DNA of 64,000 nt, taken from assembly GCF_002838065.1 (NCBI RefSeq), contig NZ_PIZU01000003.1, forward strand, positions 62,001 to 126,000, given 5' to 3'. How positions within the stretch are numbered: position 1 is the first letter of the stretch; every line of letters begins with the position of its first letter. The DNA is from Mycobacterium hubeiense. GTDB taxonomy: Bacteria > Actinomycetota > Actinomycetes > Mycobacteriales > Mycobacteriaceae. The notes below the pieces were generated by a model, which did not search any database, was not told the origin of the DNA, and saw only the letters and a list, made by a program, of their open reading frames with translations. Shown piece by piece: positions 51,410 to 60,504 of this stretch. A program made the translations under genes and the position numbers.

Positions 51410-52150
51410 ATGACCATGCAGATCAACCAGACACATCGCACCGTCCTGCGGGCCCTCGCGGAGACCGTCGTGCCGTCGATGCAGCGGCCGGAGGACCCGA
51501 CGGGTTTCTGGTCCCTGTCCGGCAGCGACCTGAAAGCGAACCTCGCCGTCGAGCAAGCGCTGACGGGACTACCCGAGCAGCAGCGCGCGGGCCTGCTCGC
51601 GCTACTCGACGGACTGCACACACACGGATTCGCCGCCGCTTCGCCGGCGGAGCGTGAGCAGCTGATCAGCGGCGTCGCGCAGCTGGGTCCCGAGGCCGCC
51701 GCGGCGATGCACGCACTCGTCAACTATGCGCTCACCGACGAGGTCGACCAGCGCATCGCGCGCCGCTCGCTCGAGGCCCAGATCCGACTGCACGCCGCCG
51801 CCGGCGCACAAGAGATCGTGCCGTTCGCGGCTACTGCCCGGCGTTGGCGTGCGGGCGAGGACCTCGAGGCTTTCATCGCCGAGATGCAGTCTCTCCCACT
51901 GGGTGTCGGCGGGCACCGGCTGTTCTCCGCGCATCAGATGAGCAGTTGCCGCATGGGCACCGACCCGGCCACGTCCGTGGCAAACCCGTGGGGCGAACTG
52001 CACGACACGCCCGGCGTTTACATCGGCGACGCGAGCGCGCTGCCGACCGCCACGGGAGTGAACCCGATGATCTCGACGATGGCGATGGCGCACCGTACGG
52101 CAACCGCGATTGCCCAGACGGCGACAACGGCGGCGTCTGCTGTCCACTGA
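51410..52150 (+). pseudogene. GMC oxidoreductase with the FAD domain deleted (in-frame)
   Basis: The 246-residue frame joins two ends of one long family. Residues 1-104 (INQTHRTVLRALAETVVPSM) match the N-terminal extension of mycobacterial GMC oxidoreductases of the long-chain alcohol oxidase type. From about residue 105 (ALTDEVDQRIARRSLEAQIR to the end) they match the C-terminal GMC domain, including HQMSSCRMGTDPATSVANPW, GVYIGDASALPTATGVNPMI. The central 350-400 residues with the GxGxxG FAD fold are missing, and the join stays in frame. It cannot bind FAD as a normal enzyme does. ATG 51410 has GGAG upstream. Confidence 0.72.
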
Positions 52151-52166
52151 GAGGACTCCCAGGCGT

Positions 52167-53318
52167 ATGGGGCCCGCGAGCAATGAGCGGTCCTGGGAAG
52201 CGCTGTTCGACGGGTTGCTGAATGAACAGCCCGCCATTGCCCGCCAAATCCGTGATGCCATCAAGGCGCGACTTTCGACATATCGGGACCTGCCCGACGG
52301 GGCCCTCGATAGCGAGGTCGGGCTTGAAGTCGAGCGGGTGCTGCGGTCCGCACGCGCCGGCCGTGCCGCGCTCGACGACACCGAAGTCGCCGAACTGGCC
52401 GCCATCGGCGAGGCGCGCGCACACCAGGGCGTTCCCGTGGCCGAAATGCTTCGCGCGTGGCGCATCGGCGTCGACGTCGTCGTCGGCTACGCGCGTGAGG
52501 TCGGCCGTCGCCTCGGCATCGAAGACGCCCAAGTGCTCGAATTCGTCCAGTCGACCCTCGCGTGGTCCGACGTCGCCATGGTGACGACGGCCGAGGCGCA
52601 TCGCAAGGCAGAACTCGCCCGCGCGCTCTCAGAGGAGGAGGAACGCGCGGCGTTCGTGCGCGGCGCACTCTTCGGGACGATCGCGGCGGGCGAGCTTCGC
52701 GTTCGCGCCGAGGCGCATGGACTGGACCCGGCCGCTGAGTATGTTGCCGTGCGGGCGCGACTCGTTGAGAAGGTTCCGGCGCGCATGCAGGAGCAGGCAC
52801 TGGGCTTTCAACTGCCAGGGCAACGCCGACGTGGTCTGGCCGCAACGATCGAAGGCGACATCGCCGGTTTCATGCTCGACCCGCCGCCCCGAGAAGTTGA
52901 CGGTGTCATCGGGTTCGGCCCGCCGAGGTCGTTGGACCAACTGGCAGAGTCGTACCGTCTCGCGGCGCGCGCGTTGATGACCGCGGAGGCCTGTGGGCTT
53001 CGCGGCGCCCACGACCTCGCCTCGCTCGGCGTACGGGCGGCTGTGGCGATGGACAAAGACGTCGGCGAGCTGTTTGCGAAGCGCTACCTCGAGCCGCTGG
53101 CGTCGGGCGGCTCGGCAAGCGAACTGGTGGCGACGCTGCGGGCCTATCTGGCCTGTGGATTGCACGTGGAACGCACTGCCACCAGGCTGTTCGTCCACCA
53201 GAACACCGTGCGGTACCGGTTGACGCGCTTCGAAGAACTGACGGGTTCTAGTCTGCGCGACACCGACGTCCTCCTCGAACTTTGGTGGGCGCTCGAGTTC
53301 TCGGGCATGCGCTTGTAG
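52167..53318 (+). CDS. PucR-family transcriptional regulator
   Basis: A 383-residue regulator: N-terminal helical region (RSWEALFDGLLNEQPAIARQ, REVGRRLGIEDAQVLEF), a GGDEF-like middle, and the PucR C-terminal helix-turn-helix ERTATRLFVHQNTVRYRLTR with FEELTG. PucR regulators often activate the operon next to them in response to its substrate. The open frame starts at 52110, overlapping the GMC remnant; I use ATG 52167 (MGPASNERSW). The lipid operon starts 112 bases downstream. Confidence 0.87.
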   Translation: MGPASNERSWEALFDGLLNEQPAIARQIRDAIKARLSTYRDLPDGALDSEVGLEVERVLRSARAGRAALDDTEVAELAAIGEARAHQGVPVAEMLRAWRIGVDVVVGYAREVGRRLGIEDAQVLEFVQSTLAWSDVAMVTTAEAHRKAELARALSEEEERAAFVRGALFGTIAAGELRVRAEAHGLDPAAEYVAVRARLVEKVPARMQEQALGFQLPGQRRRGLAATIEGDIAGFMLDPPPREVDGVIGFGPPRSLDQLAESYRLAARALMTAEACGLRGAHDLASLGVRAAVAMDKDVGELFAKRYLEPLASGGSASELVATLRAYLACGLHVERTATRLFVHQNTVRYRLTRFEELTGSSLRDTDVLLELWWALEFSGMRL

Positions 53319-53430
53319 TAATCACCAAACCGGGACGCGCGATCTGGGAATCGGCTCCGTAGTCGAACGCTTCGCGGCGGCGAATAGTTAACCGCAACGT
53401 TTTGAAATTGCGAACCACCTGGAGTTCTGA

Positions 53431-54384
53431 ATGTCGACCATCGACAACCCCGCCCGTGTCCGCCGACTACGAGCCTTACGAGAGGAAGAAATGACCGCGA
53501 CCACCAATGAGGCAACCGCGAAAGAGACTCGGGCACCGCAGGGTTGGCTGCAACAGCTGATGGCGCGCCGCATCGCCGATGCGATGACGTCCGACGGGCC
53601 CAACGAGCAGTTCATGCAGTACTTCCAGAACCCCGTCTGGAACTTCCTGTGCGACCACTACTTTCGGCTGGAGACCGACGGGTGGCACCGGGTCCCCGAC
53701 GAGCCGTCCCTGGTGATCGGCATCCATTCCGGAGGCTCGCTGACGATGGACGCGTGGTCGCTGGTGCATTCCTGGTATCGCCATTTCGAGGGCCGCAGGA
53801 TTCTGCACGGCACCGCGCACGACGTGCTGATGGCCGCGCCGGGCCTCGGCGACTACTTCAAGGCCGTCGGAGTGACACCCGCGTCCCGCAAGGGCGTGAC
53901 CGCCGCTCTGGCCGCCGGCCGCGACGTGGTCGTTTGGCCCGGCGGCGAGCAGGACGCCATGCGCAACTGGCGCCACCGCGACAAGGCAATGCTGTTCGGC
54001 CGCAAGGGATTTGTCCGTCAAGCGATCCGTTCCGGTGTCCCGATCGTCCCGGTGGCGACCGTCGGTGGCCACGACCCCGTCTTCGTGCTCTCCGAGGGCC
54101 GATTCATCGCACGCTGGACGGGCCTGGGCAAGCGGCTGCGCGGCGCGACCATGCCCATCATCGCGGGCTTCCCGTTCCCACTCGCCGTGGAGATCCTGCC
54201 CGCGCACATCCCGCTGCCCGCGAAAATCCGCACCGAGATCCTCGACCCGATCCGGGTGGACACCGACCCGGAGCGCGCTGACGACAAGGTGTATGTCGAC
54301 AAGATCTATCGCGAGGTCGAAGGCGCGATCCAGGACGGCATGGATCGGTTGGCCAAGCGTCGCAGCTTCCCGGTTTTCGGGTGA
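53431..54384 (+). CDS. PlsC-like glycerolipid acyltransferase
   Basis: A 317-residue protein of the lysophospholipid acyltransferase superfamily: IGIHSGGSLTMDAW in the place of the HxxxxD motif (spacing altered), VVWPGGEQDAMRNWRHRDKA, GFVRQAIRSGVPIVPVATVG. It would transfer an acyl group from acyl-CoA to a glycerophosphate or diacylglycerol-type acceptor. ATG 53431 has GGAG eight bases upstream; ATG 53491 lies too close to its AGGAAG. First gene of a four-gene operon. Confidence 0.82.
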   Translation: MSTIDNPARVRRLRALREEEMTATTNEATAKETRAPQGWLQQLMARRIADAMTSDGPNEQFMQYFQNPVWNFLCDHYFRLETDGWHRVPDEPSLVIGIHSGGSLTMDAWSLVHSWYRHFEGRRILHGTAHDVLMAAPGLGDYFKAVGVTPASRKGVTAALAAGRDVVVWPGGEQDAMRNWRHRDKAMLFGRKGFVRQAIRSGVPIVPVATVGGHDPVFVLSEGRFIARWTGLGKRLRGATMPIIAGFPFPLAVEILPAHIPLPAKIRTEILDPIRVDTDPERADDKVYVDKIYREVEGAIQDGMDRLAKRRSFPVFG

Positions 54385-54390
54385 GCAGCA

Positions 54391-55875
54391 ATGCATCAGC
54401 TCACCAGTGTCGACGCACAGTTCCTCGCCGCCGAAGACGGCCGCACCCACGGCCACGTCAGCGCACTGGGCATCTACGATCCCGCGACCGCGCCAGGCGG
54501 GGCGCTGACACTGGAGGCGGTGCGCGATGTCGTCGCCGAGCGGATCGCCCGGTTGGCGCCGTTCCGGTGGCGACTGGCGCCGGTGCCGTTCAACATCGAC
54601 CACCCCTACTGGTTCGAAGACCCCGACTTCGACCTCGACTTCCATCTGCGGGAGTTGGCGCTGCCCGCGCCCGGTGACGACCGCCAACTCGCCGAGCAAG
54701 TGGCACGGCTGCATGCCCGGCCGCTGGACCGAGGACGTCCGCTCTGGGAGCTCTACCTCATCCAGGGCCTGGCCGGGGGTCGGGTTGCGGTGTTGACGAA
54801 GGTGCACCACGCCGCGGTCGACGGCGTGTCCGGCGGCGAACTGCTGTCGGTGTTGCTCGACCCCGACCCGACCGGTGCCACCTTTGAGCCGGTGAACGAG
54901 ACGCGCCACGGCGAAGCGGTACCCGGCCAGGTCGGCCTGCTGCTGCGCGGGCTGTTCGGCGTCGCCCGGCAACCGCTGCGGGCGCTCGCGGGGGCGCCGC
55001 GTGCGCTCCCACACCTGGACCTCGTGCCCACGGTGCGCATGCTGCCCGGCATCGGACAGCTCGCCGCGGCCACTGGGCGGGTCACCCGGGTTCGCGGGGG
55101 CGACGGCGGCGTGCTGGAGCGAACAACGTTGCGGGCGCCGCGAACTCATTTCAACCGCCGCATCGGACCGCACCGCCGCTTCGCGTTCGCCTCGCTGCCG
55201 CTGGCCGACGTCAAGGCCGTCAAGAATGCGTTGGGCGTCACCGTCAACGACGTGGTGCTGGCGTTGAGCGCCGGGGCGCTGCGCCGGTGGCTGGCCGCCA
55301 ACGACGACCTGCCGACCGACCCGCTGCTGGCGATGGTGCCGGTGTCGGTGCGCACCCCGGAAGAGGCAGGCACGTTCGGCAACCGGGTCTCGACGATGAT
55401 CGTGCCGCTGCCCACCGACGAGCCCGACGCGCGGCAGCGAGTCGTCCGCGTCAACGACGTCATGCGCTCCGCCAAGAACCGCCACCACGCCACCCCGGCC
55501 ACGCTGATGCAAGACGCCAACCACTTCATCCCCCCGGCCTTGCTGGCACGGGCCTCGCGTGTGGTCGGTCAGCTGGCGATCCGCGACCCGCTCGCACCGC
55601 CGATCAACGTCGTGATCTCCAACGTGCCGGGCTCACCCGCACCGCAGTTTCTCGCGGGTGCGCAACTACAGGCGCAGTACCCCGTGTCGATGATCATGGA
55701 CGGCGTCGGGCTCAACCTCACCGTGCTGTCCTATCGCGACACGCTCGACATCGGTGTGGTCGGCGACCGCGATCTCGTCGCCGACGCCTGGTCGCTGATC
55801 GAACACCTCGAGGCCGAGCTGGCCGAACTGCACAGCCTCGTCGCACCAACCACTCCCTCAACGGAGGCAAAATGA
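54391..55875 (+). CDS. wax ester synthase/diacylglycerol acyltransferase (WS/DGAT)
   Basis: A 494-residue WS/DGAT enzyme making triacylglycerol or wax ester from acyl-CoA. The catalytic motif HHAAVDG is at residues 139-145. PLWELYLIQGL precedes it, and NVVISNVPGSPAPQF is the conserved C-terminal motif. It starts with the usual LTSVDAQFLAAEDG. Six bases after the acyltransferase; its stop overlaps the ligase gene by four bases. Confidence 0.93.
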   Translation: MHQLTSVDAQFLAAEDGRTHGHVSALGIYDPATAPGGALTLEAVRDVVAERIARLAPFRWRLAPVPFNIDHPYWFEDPDFDLDFHLRELALPAPGDDRQLAEQVARLHARPLDRGRPLWELYLIQGLAGGRVAVLTKVHHAAVDGVSGGELLSVLLDPDPTGATFEPVNETRHGEAVPGQVGLLLRGLFGVARQPLRALAGAPRALPHLDLVPTVRMLPGIGQLAAATGRVTRVRGGDGGVLERTTLRAPRTHFNRRIGPHRRFAFASLPLADVKAVKNALGVTVNDVVLALSAGALRRWLAANDDLPTDPLLAMVPVSVRTPEEAGTFGNRVSTMIVPLPTDEPDARQRVVRVNDVMRSAKNRHHATPATLMQDANHFIPPALLARASRVVGQLAIRDPLAPPINVVISNVPGSPAPQFLAGAQLQAQYPVSMIMDGVGLNLTVLSYRDTLDIGVVGDRDLVADAWSLIEHLEAELAELHSLVAPTTPSTEAK

Positions 55876-57350
55876 CCAACCTCGCCCTCAACCTGATCGA
55901 CACCGCCCGTCGTCACCCCGACCGGGTGGCGCTGCGCCTCGACGAACTCGAGATGCCCTACACGGGCCTTGATGCCGCGAGCGCCCGCCTCGCCGGCCTG
56001 CTGGTAGCGCGCGGGCTGCAGCCCGGTGATCGGGTCGGCGTCATGCTGCCCAACGTTCCCTACTTCGCCGTCGCCTACTACGGCGTGCTGCGCGCGGGCG
56101 GCGTGGTCGTGCCGATGAACGTGCTGCTCAAGGAGCGCGAAACCGCCTTCTACCTGACCGACCCGCAGGCCAAGGCGGTCATCGCCTGGCATGAGTTCGC
56201 GCCGGCCGCCCAGGCGGGTGCTGCCGCCGCCGACGCCGACTGCATCGTGGTGACGCCGGGCGAGTTCGAGGAATTGATCGGCGCCGCAGAGCCTTTCGAC
56301 GAACCCGTCGCCCGCGGCGACGACGACACCGCGGTGATCCTGTACACGTCGGGCACCACCGGGACGCCGAAGGGCGCCGAGCTGACCCACGCCAACCTGA
56401 GACGCAACGTCGCCACCATTGTCGAGATGCTGGACATCACCGCTGACGACGTGATCCTCGGGGCGCTTCCGCTGTTCCACGCGTTCGGCCAGACCGCCGG
56501 ACTCAACGCCGCGGTCGCTGCCGGCGCGTGCCTGTCGCTCATCCCGCGATTCACCCCAGCGAAGGCACTGGAGATCGTCGAGCGCGACCGTGTCACGGTA
56601 TTCGAAGGCGTCCCAACGATGTTCGCGGCGATGCTGCATTGTGACGAGCGACCCGACACCAGTTCGCTGCGGGTGTGCGTCTCGGGCGGGGCCGCAATGC
56701 CCGTCGAGGTGATGCGCGGTTTCGAGGACGCTTTCGGCTGCATGGTGCTCGAGGGATACGGCTTGAGCGAGACGTCGCCGGTGGCGTCGTTCAACCACCC
56801 CGACTCCGAGCGCAAACCGGGGTCGATCGGTACCCCGGTCGCGGGCGTCGAGATGAAGCTGCTCGAGCCCAACGAGGACGGTGTCGGCGAGATCGCCGTG
56901 CGCGGTCACAACGTGATGAAGGGCTACTGGAACCGACCCGACGCCACCGCTGCGGCAATCGATTCCGACGGCTGGTTCCGCACCGGTGACCTTGCCCGTG
57001 TCGACGACGAGGGTTATTACTACATTGTCGATCGCTCGAAGGACATGATCATCCGCGGCGGCTACAACGTGTACCCCCGCGAGATCGAGGAGGTCCTGTA
57101 CGAGCATCCCGCGGTCCGCGAGGCTGCCGTCGTCGGCGTCCCCGACGACATGCTCGGCGAGGAAGTGGGCGCCGCGATCACGTTGACGCCCGGCTCGAAT
57201 GCCGATGTGGCGGACATCCAAGCGTTCGTGAAGGATCGCGTCGCCGGCTACAAGTACCCCCGGCGGCTCTGGTTCGTCGACGAACTCCCCAAAGGCCCGA
57301 CGGGCAAGATCCTCAAGCGCGACATCGCGATTCCGGTGGAGGCACCATGA
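55872..57350 (+). CDS. long-chain acyl-CoA ligase (FadD family)
   Basis: A 492-residue AMP-forming ligase: P-loop ILYTSGTTGTPKGAELTH, EGYGLSETSPVASFNHP, GWFRTGDLARVDDEGYYYIV and the catalytic Lys in GPTGKILKRDI. It resembles FadD13-type fatty acid ligases. ATG 55872 overlaps the WS/DGAT stop; the open frame to 55287 is a shadow of that gene. It supplies acyl-CoA for the WS/DGAT step (inferred from the operon). Confidence 0.92.
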   Translation: MTNLALNLIDTARRHPDRVALRLDELEMPYTGLDAASARLAGLLVARGLQPGDRVGVMLPNVPYFAVAYYGVLRAGGVVVPMNVLLKERETAFYLTDPQAKAVIAWHEFAPAAQAGAAAADADCIVVTPGEFEELIGAAEPFDEPVARGDDDTAVILYTSGTTGTPKGAELTHANLRRNVATIVEMLDITADDVILGALPLFHAFGQTAGLNAAVAAGACLSLIPRFTPAKALEIVERDRVTVFEGVPTMFAAMLHCDERPDTSSLRVCVSGGAAMPVEVMRGFEDAFGCMVLEGYGLSETSPVASFNHPDSERKPGSIGTPVAGVEMKLLEPNEDGVGEIAVRGHNVMKGYWNRPDATAAAIDSDGWFRTGDLARVDDEGYYYIVDRSKDMIIRGGYNVYPREIEEVLYEHPAVREAAVVGVPDDMLGEEVGAAITLTPGSNADVADIQAFVKDRVAGYKYPRRLWFVDELPKGPTGKILKRDIAIPVEAP

Positions 57351-58846
57351 CAACGCAAACGCACATCGCCGTCGAGAACCCCGCCACCGGCGAGGTGATC
57401 GGGCACGTCGACGACATGACGGCTCAAGAGGTCGGCGAACTCGCCCGTCGTGCCCGCGCCGCCCAGCCCGGCTGGGAGGCAATGGGTTTCGATGGCCGCG
57501 CACGGATCTTGAAGCGGATGCAGCGGTGGCTGACCGACAACGCCGACAAGGTGATCACCACGATCTGCGCGGAGACAGGCAAGGCATACGAGGACGCTCA
57601 GATCGCCGAACTCTCCTACGGTGCAGCGGCGTTCGGCTTCTGGGCCGACAAGGCGCCCAAATACCTCGCCGACGAACGGATCCGGTCCTCCGCGATTTTC
57701 GTCAAGGGCAAGCGCCTGGTGCTGCGGTACCGGCCGGTCGGCGTCGTCGGCGTCATCGGCCCGTGGAACTACCCGCTGACCAACTCGTTCGGCGACTGCA
57801 TCCCGGCACTCGCCGCAGGCAACAGCGTCATCCTCAAGCCGTCCGAGATCACCCCGCTGACGTCGCTGTTGCTCGCGGAGGGGCTCGCCGAGTGCGGCCT
57901 GCCCGACGACGTGTTCGCGGTGGCGACGGGGTGCGGGCCGACCGGCGCGGCCGTCCTCGACGAGGTCGACATGATCATGTTCACCGGGTCGACGGCGACC
58001 GGCCGCAAGGTGGCCATGCGGGCCGCCGAGCGGCTGATCCCCGCCTCGCTGGAGCTCGGCGGCAAGGACCCGATGATCGTGCTCGCCGACGCCAACATCG
58101 AGCGCGCCGCCAACCACGCGGCGTATTACTCGATGTTCAACTGCGGCCAGACCTGCATCTCCATCGAGCGCTGCTACGTCGAGGCGCCGGTCTACGACGA
58201 CTTCGTCGCCCGCGTCACCGAGAAGGTGCGCGCGATCCGCCAGGGGGTACCGGCAGGCCCCGGCAGCATCGACGTCGGATCGCTGACCTTCCCGCCGCAA
58301 GTCGACACAGTGGAACGCCATGTCGATGAGGCACGCGATCGCGGCGCGACGGTGCTGACCGGCGGCCACCGGGGACCCGACAAAGGGTACTGGTACGAGC
58401 CGACGGTGCTCGTCGGCGTCGATCACGACATGGCCTGCATGCGGGAGGAGACGTTCGGCCCGACGCTGCCGATCATGAAGGTCGCCGACGCCGAGGAGGC
58501 GATCCGGATGGCCAATGACTCCGAGTACGGGCTTTCCGCTGCGGTGTTCTCCCGCGACCTGAAGCGCGGCGAGGCCGTAGCGCGGCGGCTCAACGCCGGC
58601 GCGGTCACGGTCAATGACGCGTTGATCAACTACACCGCGCTCGAGCTGCCCATGGGCGGCGCCAAGCCGGGCTCCGGAGTGGGCCACCGCCACGGCCCCG
58701 GCGGGATCCGAAAGTACTGTCGCCAGCAGTCGCTGCTCATCTCGCGGTTCAATCCTCGCCGCGACATTCACATGCATCCCTACAAGGCGACGCGAACCCG
58801 GCTGCTGGGGCGACTACTGGCGATTCTGAACCGCGGAGTTTCCTGA
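57347..58846 (+). CDS. aldehyde dehydrogenase of the lipid operon
   Basis: A 499-residue NAD(P)-aldehyde dehydrogenase: VVGVIGPWNYPLTNSFGDCI, MFTGSTATGRKVAMRA, ELGGKDPMIVLAD and catalytic Cys in NCGQTCISIERC. A C-terminal extension (RRDIHMHPYKATRTRLLGRL) is amphipathic and may bind membrane, as in fatty-aldehyde enzymes. ATG overlaps the ligase stop by four bases. Oxidation of long-chain aldehyde to fatty acid for the ligase is the natural inference. Confidence 0.92.
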   Translation: MTTQTHIAVENPATGEVIGHVDDMTAQEVGELARRARAAQPGWEAMGFDGRARILKRMQRWLTDNADKVITTICAETGKAYEDAQIAELSYGAAAFGFWADKAPKYLADERIRSSAIFVKGKRLVLRYRPVGVVGVIGPWNYPLTNSFGDCIPALAAGNSVILKPSEITPLTSLLLAEGLAECGLPDDVFAVATGCGPTGAAVLDEVDMIMFTGSTATGRKVAMRAAERLIPASLELGGKDPMIVLADANIERAANHAAYYSMFNCGQTCISIERCYVEAPVYDDFVARVTEKVRAIRQGVPAGPGSIDVGSLTFPPQVDTVERHVDEARDRGATVLTGGHRGPDKGYWYEPTVLVGVDHDMACMREETFGPTLPIMKVADAEEAIRMANDSEYGLSAAVFSRDLKRGEAVARRLNAGAVTVNDALINYTALELPMGGAKPGSGVGHRHGPGGIRKYCRQQSLLISRFNPRRDIHMHPYKATRTRLLGRLLAILNRGVS

Positions 58847-58870
58847 CCCAACTCATGGATCGGGATCTCG

Positions 58871-59851
58871 TCACCGTCGTGTCAGACGATCCGCGGCCGA
58901 GGTTGCCATGCGGAACGCGAGCCGCTTGGAGCGCCGCGCAACGTCGGCCAAGGGTCCCTGCCGCTGCTGTCTGACAGCAACGGCGTCGCCGACCGTGACA
59001 CGGCCCGCGCTCTCGACGTCGCAGTACACGCCGAGGCAGCGTTGCGCCTTGGCGGCCACCGCACGAGTCACTCGACGGTCGACCTCGATGCCCGGTTGCG
59101 CGCGGCTGGGCACGACGCAGCGGATCGTCGGCATGACGACGTCAAGCACCACCCCGCCCACTGTGAGACGCGCACCCGTCCATCCGGACTCCGGAAGGTC
59201 TTCGTCGGAATCATCAAGCGCCAGCAGTACATTCGGGCGGAAGCGACGTGGATCCAACTCGGTGCCGATCTCTGCTCCGATCGTCGCCAGGCTGGTCTGG
59301 CTCAGCACGTGGACGGGAGCGAGGTCGACAAACATGCCCGGCGGCGTGGAGTAGCGGGCGAACATCGCCATGTCGGACATCCGAAACATCGAGATGTCGG
59401 GAAACTTCTCTTCATCGGTGACCCCGAAGTCCCTGCGCAACGACGTCACCGACGTGTTGGCGCGTTCCGCGCGACTCAGCCGGTGCAGGCTGGTGTCGTC
59501 GACCGGCGGCAGTGCGGTCAATCGGACCGTGCGGCCGGCGAGTTGGGAAAGCCTGGCGTGCACGGCGTCGTCGCGGCTGGACACGACCGCGCCGTCGGGG
59601 AACGTGATCTCGACCTCCGGCGAATTGCCCGGCCCTGCGTCCGGCGGAGCTTCGCCGACATAGCGGGCGGTCGCGGTGAGCAACGCGGGTATGCGGCGAG
59701 CCGACGTGGTGACGTCGCGTTCCACGTCGCGCACCGCCCACAGTCGATCGCCCAGCACGCCGCGCGGCCCGATCGTCGCCTGTTCGATCGGCTCGCCGCC
59801 CAGCGACTTGACCGGATAGCGCCACAAAGCCGCGACTCGCCCGCCCGTCAT
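58871..59851 (-). CDS. MOSC-domain protein
   Basis: A 326-residue protein with a MOSC N-terminal beta-barrel (VAALWRYPVKSLGGEPIEQA, RGVLGDRLWAVRD) and a MOSC domain (DPRRFRPNVLLALDD, MPTIRCVVPSRAQPGIEVDR). The Cys in IRCVVP is the candidate molybdenum ligand, as in mARC and YcbX. These enzymes reduce N-hydroxylated or related compounds. ATG 59851 overlaps the gamma carbonic anhydrase stop (ATGA). A longer frame joining both genes exists only because of a frameshift. Confidence 0.87.
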   Translation of the reverse strand: MTGGRVAALWRYPVKSLGGEPIEQATIGPRGVLGDRLWAVRDVERDVTTSARRIPALLTATARYVGEAPPDAGPGNSPEVEITFPDGAVVSSRDDAVHARLSQLAGRTVRLTALPPVDDTSLHRLSRAERANTSVTSLRRDFGVTDEEKFPDISMFRMSDMAMFARYSTPPGMFVDLAPVHVLSQTSLATIGAEIGTELDPRRFRPNVLLALDDSDEDLPESGWTGARLTVGGVVLDVVMPTIRCVVPSRAQPGIEVDRRVTRAVAAKAQRCLGVYCDVESAGRVTVGDAVAVRQQRQGPLADVARRSKRLAFRMATSAADRLTRR

Positions 59852-60373
59852 AGCTGCTCGAGTCCCGTCATGTACCGACGCGCCAGATCCTGGTAGGCGC
59901 CCGGGTTGGTGTTCACCCACATCTCGGCGCCGGTGCCTGCGACCGGGCCACGCACCTTCGCGGGCGCGCCGGTCACCACCACCTCGTCGGGAATCTTGGT
60001 GCCGCCGACCACCAGCGAATGCGCGGCAATCAGACTGCGCGCGCCGATCACCGCGCCGTCGAGCACCGTGCAGTGGTTCGCGAGCACCGCCTCCGCGCCG
60101 ATGTGCACCCCGTGCACCACACAGCCGTGCGGCGACGGTGGCACCCGGCCCGACGTCGACCGGGATACCCGGTGGGGCGTGCAGCACACAGCAATCCTGC
60201 ACGTTGGCGCCCTGCCGGACGATGATCGGCGCGAAATCGGCGCGGATGACCGCGTTGAACCACACCGAGGCGCCCGCCTCGACGTGCACATCGCCGACCA
60301 GCGTGGCGGTGGGGGCGACGAACGCGCCGGGATCGATCGTCGGGGATCGGCCCTCGAATGAGTACAACGGCAT
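59848..60373 (-). pseudogene. gamma carbonic anhydrase-like protein (Rv3525c-like), frameshifted
   Basis: Left-handed beta-helix protein. The N-terminal half (MPLYSFEGRSPTIDPGAFVA ... GIPVDVGPGATVA) is in one frame. The second half (HGCVVHGVHIGAEAVLANHC ... VVTGAPAKVRGP ... YMTGLEQL) is in the next frame. One extra base near 60128-60133 separates them; removing it gives about 174 residues, the same size as Rv3525c, which also lies beside kshA. Zinc-type His residues (HGCVVHGVHIG) lie just after the shift. Either a recent mutation or an assembly error. Confidence 0.8.
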
Positions 60374-60461
60374 CGTCTGGTTATACCGCAGTTGGCTAGC
60401 GATAAGTGCTCGCGCGAAGAGGCGGATTACCTGCTTGGATTGCGCCTCGGGAGGGAAAAAC

Positions 60462-60475
60462 TGTAACGTGTTCTA
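60462..60475. promoter_or_regulatory. KstR operator before kshA
   Basis: TGTAACGTGTTCTA, a full match to TNNAACNNGTTNNA, 29 bases before the kshA start in the 131-base gap that separates it from the divergent gamma carbonic anhydrase gene. Confidence 0.8.
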
Positions 60476-60504
60476 GTTAGGGACACAGAAACGGGAGGCC
60501 CACC

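Noticed and set aside
53476..57503. Long minus-strand frames opposite the lipid operon (for example 53476-55524 and 55731-57503)
   Set aside because: They are typical high-GC antisense shadows: composition rich in His/Arg/Gly, no domains, and fully opposite well-supported genes.
58871..60373. A single 500-residue gamma carbonic anhydrase-MOSC fusion protein
   Set aside because: The middle residues are out-of-frame translation of the carbonic anhydrase; the second half of that protein continues in the next frame and the MOSC gene has its own ATG at 59851.
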